From NCBI GenBank assembly GCA_002426755.1, contig DINI01000019.1:1-6753 (forward strand): a stretch of 6,753 nt of DNA, in the 5' to 3' direction. The translations under genes were made by a program, and so were the position numbers. The notes beneath the pieces were generated by a model. The model saw only the letters and a program-made list of their open reading frames with translations, did not search any database and was not told the origin of the DNA. The stretch comes from Flavobacteriaceae bacterium UBA5544. GTDB taxonomy: Bacteria; Bacteroidota; Bacteroidia; Flavobacteriales; Flavobacteriaceae. Positions 1-4,984 of the stretch are shown here, in pieces; within the stretch, counting starts at the first letter, position 1; the number at the start of each line of letters is the position of its first letter.

Positions 1-13
1 GATTAGTGCAAAA

Positions 14-101
14 TTATTCATTATTCATTATTCATCATTCATTATTCATTATTCATTATTCATTATTCATTATTCATTATTCATTATTCATTATTCATTA
101 T
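14..101. repeat. Heptanucleotide tandem repeat (TTATTCA)x12.5
   Basis: Twelve consecutive 7-bp units TTATTCA run from 14 to 97 with a partial thirteenth to 101. Only one unit differs (TCATTCA at 35-41). The array lies beyond the greA terminator and contains no gene. Such near-perfect short arrays are prone to slippage, so copy number is likely to vary between isolates or assemblies. No function is evident. Confidence 0.95.
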
Positions 102-120
102 CAATCGTCATCGTAAATAT

Positions 121-157
121 AAAAAGAAAAATCCTGTTCAGTTTTATTTGAACAGGA
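121..157 (-). terminator. Rho-independent terminator of greA
   Basis: Perfect 9-bp arms TCCTGTTCA (132-140) and TGAACAGGA (149-157) enclose an 8-nt loop. On the minus strand the hairpin is followed by a T-rich tract (complement of 121-131, a run of A broken by one G). It lies about 50 bp downstream of the greA stop codon, as expected for an intrinsic terminator. Confidence 0.85.
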
Positions 158-208
158 CTTTTAGTTTAAGTGTCGTTGTGCTTCTTAAAACCTCAAGCGA
201 CATTCATC

Positions 209-685
209 TTATTGACGTGTAATTTCCAAGATATCAAATTTCATGACACCGTTTGGCACTTGGATGTCGGCAACATCACCAACAGATTTGCCCAAAAGCC
301 CCTTCCCAATCGGAGAATTGACCGAGATTTTCCCCGATGCCAAATCTGCCTCACCATCCGCCACCAGGGTGTAGGTGATTTCCATCCCATTGGTCTGGTT
401 TTTTATCTTTACTGTAGACAATACCAAAACCTTTGAGTTGTCCAATTGAGACTCATCAATTAGACGCGCATTGGCATGCACCTCTTCAAGTTTGGCAATT
501 TTCATTTCCAACATGCCTTGTGCTTCCTTGGCCGCATCATATTCGGCATTTTCACTTAAATCACCTTTATCTCTTGCTTCCGCAATGGCTTGCGACGCTT
601 TAGGACGCTCCACGTCTCTTAAGTGATTTAACTCTTCTCTTAATTTTTTTAATCCTTCTGCAGTGTAATAAGATACTTTACTCAT
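209..685 (-). CDS. greA: Transcription elongation factor GreA
   Basis: The 158-residue product matches the usual GreA length and layout. GreA rescues backtracked RNA polymerase: its coiled coil enters the secondary channel and its acidic tip stimulates cleavage of the RNA 3' end. Residues about 1-75 form the N-terminal antiparallel coiled coil (YYTAEGLKKLREEL at the start). The tip motif GDLSENAEYDAA carries Asp42 and Glu45, equivalent to the catalytic acidic pair of the Escherichia coli protein. Residues about 80-158 are the C-terminal FKBP-like domain with the family-typical SPIGKGLLGKSVGD segment. The ATG start gives a canonical N-terminus; no clear Shine-Dalgarno is seen, as is common in this phylum. 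It is transcribed divergently from the lipoprotein gene at 852 and has its own terminator. Confidence 0.97.
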   Translation of the reverse strand: MSKVSYYTAEGLKKLREELNHLRDVERPKASQAIAEARDKGDLSENAEYDAAKEAQGMLEMKIAKLEEVHANARLIDESQLDNSKVLVLSTVKIKNQTNGMEITYTLVADGEADLASGKISVNSPIGKGLLGKSVGDVADIQVPNGVMKFDILEITRQ

Positions 686-712
686 GACTTCATCGTTTAC
701 TTAAATAAAAAG

Positions 713-752
713 ATGCTGTCCCTCGACTCCACTCGGGATGAAAGTTCAGCAT
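713..752. repeat. REP-like short palindromic element upstream of greA
   Basis: Outer arms ATGCTG (713-718) and CAGCAT (747-752) enclose an inner stem TCCC (719-722)/GGGA (735-738). The core CCCTCGACTCCACTCGGGAT resembles widespread interspersed palindromes of the 'CCCTTCGACTNCGCTCAGGG' kind seen in many bacterial intergenic regions; that resemblance is from memory and not tested. On the minus strand it is followed by CTTTTTATTT, so it could also act as a hairpin terminator or attenuator in the greA leader. Confidence 0.5.
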
Positions 753-778
753 AAAAAAAATCCCGCTCGCACGAGATT
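753..778 (-). terminator. Terminator-like hairpin in the greA upstream region
   Basis: On the minus strand AATCTCG (778-772) can pair with CGGGATT (765-759), with one G-U pair and a 6-nt loop, and T continues to 753. This has the form of an intrinsic terminator pointing toward greA. No gene lies upstream on this strand to need it, so it may be an attenuator or a relic of a lost gene. Confidence 0.4.
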
Positions 779-784
779 GAAAGA

Positions 785-792
785 CAAATATA
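785..792 (-). promoter_or_regulatory. Possible greA -7 box TATATTTG
   Basis: On the minus strand TATATTTG exactly fits the Bacteroidota -7 consensus TAnnTTTG, about 100 bp before the greA ATG. The nearest TTG (complement of 807-809) is only 14 bp away, shorter than the usual 17-23, so the -33 half is poor. A transcript from here would begin just at the hairpins at 778-713. Confidence 0.3.
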
Positions 793-851
793 CGAAATAT
801 TTATTGCAACGCATATTTTGTCGTAAATTGCGAAGCACATTTTTTAGCCCT

Positions 852-1283
852 ATGAACCGATTTTTTATAGTAATTTCTTTGCTTTTTATAGCATCCTGTA
901 GTAAAAGTGATCGTAACGATGGTTGCAATTTTTTGGCCAATAATGCCATCGTAGATGCAAGCATTAATTTAAACTTGCCACAATACAGCCAACTACAATT
1001 TACAGGCAACACTGTTTACATTCAAAATGAAGGGATTGCTGGTGTGTATCTGTCCAATGTAGGCAATAGCAGTTTTAGAGCATTTGATGCCGCCGACCCT
1101 GCCCATGCCGCCACCTCTTGCTCTATGCTCAATAATACCAACGGCATCGGCAAATGTGGTTGTAGCGACGAAAACCAATACAGCCTTCTCACTGGTCAGG
1201 CGGTCAATAGCGATGTGACCTGTTTGCTTAAAGAATATCGTGTGGAGAGTGGCGCAAATAACACCTTGTATATTTCGAATTAA
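852..1283 (+). CDS. Rieske-like lipoprotein lacking cluster histidines
   Basis: The open frame extends back to 738, but the ATG at 852 is preferred. It gives a 143-residue protein that begins with a signal peptide ending LLFIASC, with lipobox Cys16. Residues about 50-143 follow the layout of a Rieske [2Fe-2S] domain. The stretch CGCSDENQYSLLTGQAV (102-118) corresponds to the Rieske second motif and following strand (CPCHGSxFDxxTGxxx), and the end LKEYRVESGANNTLYIS fits the closing strands. The canonical Cys-x-His and Cys-x-x-His pairs are not intact: the first motif reads C90-S-M, and the second has Ser where His is expected. An iron-sulfur cluster is therefore unlikely and the fold may be structural. 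It is divergent from greA, and its stop codon overlaps the end of a gene remnant on the other strand. The family assignment is inference; the lipoprotein call is firm. Confidence 0.7.
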   Translation: MNRFFIVISLLFIASCSKSDRNDGCNFLANNAIVDASINLNLPQYSQLQFTGNTVYIQNEGIAGVYLSNVGNSSFRAFDAADPAHAATSCSMLNNTNGIGKCGCSDENQYSLLTGQAVNSDVTCLLKEYRVESGANNTLYISN

Positions 1284-1345
1284 TCGGAAGCCTTACTTAA
1301 TAACGTTAGGCCGATGGAAAGGTTTCTGTCAAAATTGCCTAGATG
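1219..1345. repeat. Related 3'-end repeat, copy A
   Basis: This stretch resembles 2992-3110. Shared blocks include ATCGTGTGGAGAGT, ATTTCGAATTAATC, CTTACTTAAT and CTGTCAAAATT in the same order, with moderate divergence. It spans the 3' end of the Rieske-like lipoprotein gene and the convergent 3' end of a regulatory-domain gene. Confidence 0.85.
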
Positions 1346-1363
1346 TAAATATGTTGTTGCCAT
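1280..1363 (-). pseudogene. C-terminal stub of a carboxypeptidase-regulatory-like protein
   Basis: Read on the minus strand, 1339-1280 encodes GNFDRNLSIGLTLLSKASD and a stop. It differs from the C-terminus of the intact protein encoded at 3053-3960 (GNFDRNLSIGLTLSKTSD) only by one inserted Leu and one Thr-to-Ala change. Upstream of 1339 the similarity ends. An in-frame ATG at 1363 gives a 27-codon mini-ORF that is probably fortuitous. The remnant's TAA overlaps the TAA of the convergent lipoprotein gene, as at the second locus. I read it as the surviving tail of a paralogue whose body was replaced or deleted. Confidence 0.8.
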
Positions 1364-1428
1364 TTTTTAGAAGTCATACCCTGGTTTTATTCTTATTTGT
1401 CATTGTATTAAACTGTCAATCTACATCA

Positions 1429-2004
1429 TTATTTATCTATAATTTTCTTGATATCCTCGATCGGATTATCATAGGTATAATCAGAACAGTAAATTAAATT
1501 TCCATCCCTATCTAGCAAAATGAGTGAGCCTGCACCAACGTTTTTATAATCAAGCGCTGGATTGAGCTCTTCAAGAAATAATCTTAATTTTTTTTCACCT
1601 CTCTTGGAATACTCATCACTTACTAGAAAGAGCGGATAGGTATAGTGAATTCTTAAAAAGTAATTGTAAAAATAATTTAACCATTTTGAATTATCACCAT
1701 CTATACTTGTGAACATTATATCTGTCTCTTTTTGTTTTAAAAGTTTGGCGACATCTTTCATTTTTTCTCTAACCGGATCGCACGAAGTGGAAAATATGTA
1801 AAGCAAGGTATATTTTTTTTCTTTGCATTTTATCAATGTTCGTAGCTCTGCCGCATTGATACTATAAATAGTGCTGTCTTTATTTTTTTTATTAAAAATA
1901 AACTCCTTACAATTTTCATATGTTAGAGTTTTAGAGTTGTATTTTTGCCCATTGACAATACAAATGTTAAACAATATGATCGAAATTGTAAGGAGTTTTT
2001 TCAT
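1429..2004 (-). CDS. Secreted thioredoxin-like protein, one-cysteine active site
   Basis: The ATG at 2004 is chosen because it starts a clear signal peptide (hydrophobic segment ending IVNGQ, cleavage probably near residue 19) and lies 10 bp after the preceding gene's stop. The frame runs further upstream, but that part overlaps the lipoprotein gene. The product has 191 residues. KKYTLLYIFSTSC (63-75) matches the first thioredoxin beta strand leading to the active site. The usual CxxC is instead C75-D-P-V, with no second cysteine, so ordinary dithiol oxidoreductase chemistry is doubtful. YTYPLFLVS (121-129) could supply the conserved Pro region, and SLILLDRDGNLIY (160-172) fits the late beta-hairpin of TlpA/redoxin-type proteins. 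It is the second and last gene of cassette A, likely exported and cotranscribed with the Cys-cluster lipoprotein. Fold call moderate; substrate unknown. Confidence 0.7.
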   Translation of the reverse strand: MKKLLTISIILFNICIVNGQKYNSKTLTYENCKEFIFNKKNKDSTIYSINAAELRTLIKCKEKKYTLLYIFSTSCDPVREKMKDVAKLLKQKETDIMFTSIDGDNSKWLNYFYNYFLRIHYTYPLFLVSDEYSKRGEKKLRLFLEELNPALDYKNVGAGSLILLDRDGNLIYCSDYTYDNPIEDIKKIIDK

Positions 2005-2014
2005 AATTGCCGTA

Positions 2015-2542
2015 TTATTTTTTAATAATTGGAACTCTATAACCACCAAAGTCGCCAATATTAAGTTCTAATGGATATGAAGATGCAGGAAGGTATGAAT
2101 TATTGTCATCATCTGCATAAATGTCCTCATCAACATAGAAATTTGTATCGTAAACATTAGGGTCCAAATATTCTTTCAATTTGAAGACTAAATGAGAATC
2201 GTGCGGCAATCTTTGAGCTTGGTTTTGCGCATCATCAATTGCCTCGTCAATTACTTCAGCCAATTCCTCGTCAGTTGGTTGTGGATTTGGGTCACAAAAT
2301 AAACAAAATCTGCAAACACCAATTTTTTTACAATCTTTTGATTTTCTTCCTATATCCACCACTATAACACTTACACCACCCTCCCCACGGTTTTGAACCG
2401 AATAGTTTGCAAATTGCGGGTTAAGTATGACGCTCGATTCAGGTTCAATTAAGGTTTTTTCTACATTGCTATCATTCGAACATGAAACAGATATACACAA
2501 TAGGAGTAGCATCAAAGATGATTTCAAAAATAATTTTTTCAT
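2015..2542 (-). CDS. Lipoprotein with Cys-x5-Cys-x2-Cys-x2-Cys cluster
   Basis: The ATG at 2542 starts a typical lipoprotein signal peptide ending ISVSC (lipobox Cys21, with a somewhat atypical Ser at -3) and gives 175 residues. An in-frame GTG eight codons upstream is ignored because it would lengthen the signal peptide. Residues 71-83 read CKKIGVCRFCLFC, a tight four-cysteine cluster that could bind metal or form disulfides; at 84-88 comes DPNPQ. This is followed by an acidic helix (EELAEVIDEAIDDAQ, about 92-106) and an acidic, aromatic tail (DEDIYADDD, 138-146). I do not recognise a named domain. It is the first gene of cassette A, directly behind the conserved leader. It shares with the first gene of cassette B only the leader, the start context and the lipoprotein class. 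Function unknown. Confidence 0.8.
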   Translation of the reverse strand: MKKLFLKSSLMLLLLCISVSCSNDSNVEKTLIEPESSVILNPQFANYSVQNRGEGGVSVIVVDIGRKSKDCKKIGVCRFCLFCDPNPQPTDEELAEVIDEAIDDAQNQAQRLPHDSHLVFKLKEYLDPNVYDTNFYVDEDIYADDDNNSYLPASSYPLELNIGDFGGYRVPIIKK

Positions 2543-2608
2543 AATTTCTAAATTTTTAAAACCCACACATCATTTTTTAATGCAGGTCTGATTAATAAAC
2601 AATTCGTT

Positions 2609-2763
2609 TAAGAAGTCTAAAATTTAAGAAGTCATTTGTTGTAAGAAGTCAATAAAATTAAGAAGCCATTTGTTGCGCGATTATCATTTATTAGGGAGAA
2701 TAAAAAAACAAGCGCCTGTTCAATGTTTAAACATGCTTTTCACTAGGTATGGGCGACTTCTTA
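2609..2763 (-). promoter_or_regulatory. Candidate structured 5' leader RNA, copy A
   Basis: In the minus-strand transcript TAAGAAGTC (2763-2755) precedes four downstream copies of its complement: GGCTTCTTA (2667-2659), GACTTCTTA (2650-2642), GACTTCTTA (2633-2625) and GACTTCTTA (2617-2609), spaced 16-17 nt. Each can pair with the upstream element over nine positions (one G-U for the first), so four mutually exclusive long-range helices are possible. All of them would enclose the hairpin at 2738-2710. The arrangement recurs in leader B. The RNA reading is inference; the repeats could instead be protein sites on DNA. Confidence 0.55.
2702..2738 (-). terminator. U-tailed hairpin inside leader A
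   Basis: On the minus strand AAGC (2738-2735) and TGTT (2733-2730) pair with AACA (2720-2717) and GCTT (2713-2710), with an unpaired A opposite GGC. T7 follows (complement of 2702-2708). The loop includes part of the 12-bp palindrome ATGTTTAAACAT (2723-2734). It has terminator form but lies about 170 bp before the lipoprotein start, so it would act as an attenuator, or it may end transcription from a lost gene. Confidence 0.5.
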
Positions 2764-2791
2764 CATTACCACACTGTTGTTTCCAGCTTTT

Positions 2792-2822
2792 CAAAGAAAA
2801 ATAAAAATTTCGATAAAAGCAA
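2792..2822 (-). promoter_or_regulatory. Flavobacterial-type promoter of cassette A
   Basis: On the minus strand TTG (2822-2820) is followed after 20 bp by TTTCTTTG (2799-2792), one mismatch from the -7 consensus TAnnTTTG. The equivalent site in leader B has the same 20-bp spacing, with TTACTTTG. It predicts a 5' untranslated leader of about 240 nt containing the repeat array. Confidence 0.5.
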
Positions 2823-2880
2823 CCTAATCAGCGACTTATCGTTCAAAATGCTGACACCCTAATTTCAGTGACATTCAAGT

Positions 2881-2900
2881 CCGTTTTACGGAAAACCGTA
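2881..2900. promoter_or_regulatory. Overlapping palindromes, operator candidate A
   Basis: CCGTTTTACGG (2881-2891) overlaps TACGGAAAACCGTA (2887-2900), giving alternating CCGT/ACGG/CCGT arms. Both palindromes are kept in leader B, and a related ACGTTTTACGT lies upstream of the RCC1 gene (6625-6635). The location about 60 bp upstream of the predicted -33 box suits an activator site. Confidence 0.4.
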
Positions 2901-2991
2901 ATGAAATCCCACTTTTCAGAAAAACTTTAACATTTAGTGTTAAATTTTTTGTCCAGCTTTTCGACAGAACAAACAGCAAAAGAGATAACCC

Positions 2992-3110
2992 CTTGTTTGT
3001 TAAAGTAATATCGTGTGGAGAGTATTGGGAATAATACCTCGTTGATTTCGAATTAATCAGAAGTCTTACTTAATGTCAGCCCTATGGAGAGGTTCCTGTC
3101 AAAATTCCCC
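2992..3110. repeat. Related 3'-end repeat, copy B
   Basis: This is the counterpart of 1219-1345. It begins about 55 bp after the end of leader A. It holds the stub of a Rieske-like lipoprotein gene on the plus strand and the last codons of the intact regulatory-domain gene on the minus strand. Confidence 0.85.
3009..3056 (+). pseudogene. C-terminal stub of the Rieske-like lipoprotein gene
   Basis: The frame encodes YRVESIGNNTSLISN and a stop. It aligns with the C-terminus of the protein encoded at 852-1283 (YRVESGANNTLYISN), with 11 of 15 residues identical. An inserted T creates an in-frame TAA immediately upstream (3006-3008). The DNA resemblance continues weakly back to about 2992. The remainder of the gene is absent. 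Its TAA overlaps the stop of the convergent gene, reproducing the arrangement at 1280-1283. Confidence 0.8.
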
Positions 3111-3960
3111 TTATACATTCCTCCTTTTTTTAATAAATCGCCTATTAAAATCATTTTTTTATCCTGATTCAATGGATAACGCAGATACGTTTTGGCTGTA
3201 AATCCCTCATAATCCTTCTCTGTCAACATTGGGCGAATATAACCTTGATCACTTACCTCGTTAAATACTTGGTCGTAATATCCTATCATTTCTAAACCTA
3301 TAAAAATACCATGTTTAGGAATAGTTATAAATTCATTTGATAAGTCCAATATTGTTTCATCTTTTAAAAAACTACTTATTTTTATCGGTTCACTTGCATA
3401 CACCTGATCTGATGGCATTTCTTCATCAACTTGATACAAATTAACCCTAATTACTGCTTCAATACCTTGTAAGGCTTGCTTATAATCTTTAGAACCTGTT
3501 TTTCTAACGAAATTAAATGTCAAATCTTCAATATAAGACTTCTCATATAATGTATCAGGAAACAAAACGAGTAACAATTCATTTTTTGGAAATAATACAT
3601 CGGCGCCAAAATTTCTCGCTTTTTTAGGTGGTTTTATTACTGTTTTGTTCCATTTGGACTTATCAGATACTATTACTTCATCCAGAGGCGTCGCCTTTAA
3701 TGACAAACTAATGGTATCCTTTATCGCGCTTAACATTAGATGTTTGGTTCTATATCCAAGTATCGACAGTTCTATACTTTTCCCTTTTATTTCAGAAAGA
3801 TTGAATTTTCCTTTTTCATTGGTATATAATCCACCACCGTCAAATTTTATCGTGACAAAGGACAAGGGTGTTTTTTCGATGGAATCCACGATGACAATTC
3901 GTTGGGAATAGCCTTGGATTCCAAAAAAAAACCTATTGTTGCTAATATGAATTTGTTCAT
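3053..3960 (-). CDS. Secreted CarboxypepD_reg-like protein, frameshifted at poly-T
   Basis: The long uninterrupted part begins at a GTG (3889) with no signal peptide. An ATG at 3960, preceded by AAGGA at a 6-nt spacing, starts a clear export signal (about residues 1-19, ending GYSQ if restored). The two parts are joined only if the T9 run (minus strand, complement of 3922... to 3931, between two GG) has one more base; the span is 908 nt, one short of 303 codons. The restored protein would have 302 residues. Residues about 25-98 match a carboxypeptidase-regulatory-like beta-sandwich: TPLSFVTIKF, then TNEKGKFNL, ELSILGYR and LDEVIV, as in the plug-proximal region of TonB-dependent receptors. 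The remaining 200 residues are unassigned and contain no catalytic motif I recognise. It is the second gene of cassette B. The break may be a real mutation, a phase-variable tract, transcriptional slippage or a sequencing error. Confidence 0.75.
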
Positions 3961-3966
3961 TATGAT

Positions 3967-3971
3967 TCCTT
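3967..3971 (-). promoter_or_regulatory. Shine-Dalgarno AAGGA deciding the 3960 start
   Basis: AAGGA lies 6 nt before the ATG at 3960 on the minus strand. It is the only good Shine-Dalgarno noticed in the window, and it supports translation starting at the signal peptide and not at the GTG downstream of the frameshift. Confidence 0.7.
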
Positions 3972-3975
3972 ATAT

Positions 3976-4004
3976 AAATGCCTGTTTATAATAAACAGGC
4001 ATTT
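3976..4004 (-). terminator. Strong intergenic hairpin between cassette B genes
   Basis: Perfect arms AAATGCCTGTTTAT (3976-3989) and ATAAACAGGCATTT (3991-4004) form a long stem with a small loop. On the minus strand only a short U stretch (ATTTATAT) follows, so it may be a leaky terminator or an RNA-processing or stability element that lowers expression of the second gene relative to the lipoprotein. Confidence 0.6.
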
Positions 4005-4027
4005 AATAAACAAAAAATACGTTAGTT

Positions 4028-4624
4028 CTAGTCACATTCCCTAGAACATATTCTTACACTCAAAAGCCCTCTGTTGAATCTTATTTCAGCACAATCTCCA
4101 TTAGAATTAATTCCTCCTTCACCAGTAAGAATTGCTTCTGCTGTTTCGGAAACACATGAAGAAGTGGAGCAAGATCCATTGTTTGTATAACCTTCAGGAC
4201 ATGATGCGCCATTGAGCAATCTATCCCAATCAATGTTCGGAAAAATTGTATTACTAACATCTCCAACTGGAATTATGTCCTCATTAGGTACGTCTAAAAA
4301 ATGAACATAATTTAATTGAGCGACCCCATCTTCAAAACTTATATCAAACAAGACATTTGTTATTTTTTGATTAGCATTTACTATATCATCTATCTCTTCT
4401 AGAAGTCCTGTAATTTTCGAATCACTTTGTTCCACAAGTTCTGTTTGATTTGCGTATGTAAACAAGGTTTGAGGTAGTTTAAAATTTAATCGGTTTAAAT
4501 CCATGTTTAAATCCGACAATTCAAACTTTTGTTCTACTTGCTCTTGACTAACATTATTATTGCTGCAAGAAAAAATTAACATACTTGATACGAACAGTGT
4601 AATTCTACATAAAAGTAATTTCAT
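4028..4624 (-). CDS. Six-cysteine lipoprotein of cassette B
   Basis: The ATG at 4624 sits in the same leader context as the cassette A lipoprotein and gives 198 residues; an in-frame GTG eight codons earlier is not needed. The signal peptide ends MLIFSC, lipobox Cys20, followed by SNNN. Residues about 28-90 are polar and probably helical (ELSDLNMDLNRL, ITGLLEEIDDIV). The C-terminal third has six cysteines (142, 152, 157, 178, 193, 197) in the order SCPEGY, SCSTSSC, GDCAEIRF, ICSRECD, suggesting three disulfides in the periplasm or at the surface. I do not recognise the family. It is the first gene of cassette B, 67 bp ahead of the regulatory-like gene, and is not an evident homologue of the cassette A lipoprotein despite the shared leader. 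Function unknown. Confidence 0.8.
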   Translation of the reverse strand: MKLLLCRITLFVSSMLIFSCSNNNVSQEQVEQKFELSDLNMDLNRLNFKLPQTLFTYANQTELVEQSDSKITGLLEEIDDIVNANQKITNVLFDISFEDGVAQLNYVHFLDVPNEDIIPVGDVSNTIFPNIDWDRLLNGASCPEGYTNNGSCSTSSCVSETAEAILTGEGGINSNGDCAEIRFNRGLLSVRICSRECD

Positions 4625-4690
4625 AATTTCTGAATTTTTAAAACCCACACATCATTTTTTAACGCAGGTCAGATTAATAAACAATTCGTT

Positions 4691-4845
4691 TAAGAAGTCT
4701 AAAAATTTAAGAAGTCTTTTTTTTTTGAAGTCTGAAAAAACAAGAAGTCATTTTTGCGCGATTATCATTTATTAGGGAGAATAAAAAAACAAGCGCCTGT
4801 TAATATGTTTAAACATGCTTTTCACTAGGTATGGGCGACTTCTTA
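4691..4845 (-). promoter_or_regulatory. Candidate structured 5' leader RNA, copy B
   Basis: In the minus-strand transcript TAAGAAGTC (4845-4837) is followed by GACTTCTTG (4749-4741), GACTTCAAA (4732-4724), GACTTCTTA (4716-4708) and GACTTCTTA (4699-4691), spaced 16-17 nt as in copy A. The first retains nine-position pairing through a G-U pair, the second only six, and the last two are perfect. The T7-tailed hairpin at 4820-4783 lies between. Confidence 0.55.
4783..4820 (-). terminator. U-tailed hairpin inside leader B
   Basis: It has the same stem as in leader A: AAGC/TGTT (4820-4812) against AACA/GCTT (4801-4791) on the minus strand, then T7 (complement of 4783-4789). The arms are unchanged although the loop sequence differs slightly (AATATG in place of CAATG), which suggests that the stem is what matters. 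Confidence 0.5.
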
Positions 4846-4874
4846 CATTACCCACACTGTTGTTTCCAGCTTTT

Positions 4875-4905
4875 CAAAGTAAAATAAAAATTTCGATAAA
4901 AGCAA
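4875..4905 (-). promoter_or_regulatory. Flavobacterial-type promoter of cassette B
   Basis: On the minus strand TTTG with TTG at 4905-4903 is followed after 20 bp by TTACTTTG (4882-4875), one mismatch from TAnnTTTG. The conserved spacing with cassette A supports the call. Confidence 0.5.
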
Positions 4906-4963
4906 ACTAATCAGTAATTTATCGTTCAAAACACTGACATCCTAATTTCAGTGACATTCAAGT

Positions 4964-4984
4964 CCGTTTTACGGAAAAACCGTA
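4964..4984. promoter_or_regulatory. Overlapping palindromes, operator candidate B
   Basis: CCGTTTTACGG (4964-4974) is overlapped by TACGG-A5-CCGTA (4970-4984). It differs from copy A only by one extra A in the second spacer. Confidence 0.4.

Larger units (their letters stand above)
2540..2936. repeat. Conserved cassette leader, copy A
   Basis: About 400 bp are repeated with high similarity at 4622-5021, including a 48-bp identical block (2673-2720 equals 4754-4801). The copy begins at the start codon of the downstream lipoprotein gene and stops abruptly inside it. No open frame is conserved, so the conservation is probably regulatory. It contains, in transcript order on the minus strand, an operator-like palindrome, a promoter, a TAAGAAGTC element, a U-tailed hairpin and four GACTTCTTA-type repeats. 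Confidence 0.95.

Noticed and set aside
170..436. Plus-strand open frame opposite greA
   Set aside because: It lies antisense within a certain greA gene and its terminator, and its protein has no recognisable features.
738..851. N-terminal extension of the Rieske-like lipoprotein
   Set aside because: The added 38 residues are basic, lie over the REP-like element and hairpin, and would bury a clear lipoprotein signal peptide.
1240..1497. Plus-strand open frame after the lipoprotein gene
   Set aside because: It overlaps the stub and the end of the thioredoxin-like gene and has no signal or family features.
2543..2566. GTG start adding eight residues to the lipoproteins (also 4625-4648)
   Set aside because: The frame is open only because the leader is duplicated; the ATG gives the normal signal peptide length.
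2609..2667. CRISPR-like array in the leader
   Set aside because: Repeats are only 9 bp with 7-8 bp spacers, far shorter than CRISPR units, and no cas genes are present.
1219..3110. Insertion sequence or composite transposon bounded by the 3'-end repeats
   Set aside because: No transposase or integrase, no terminal inverted repeats, and the repeats themselves are pieces of identifiable genes.
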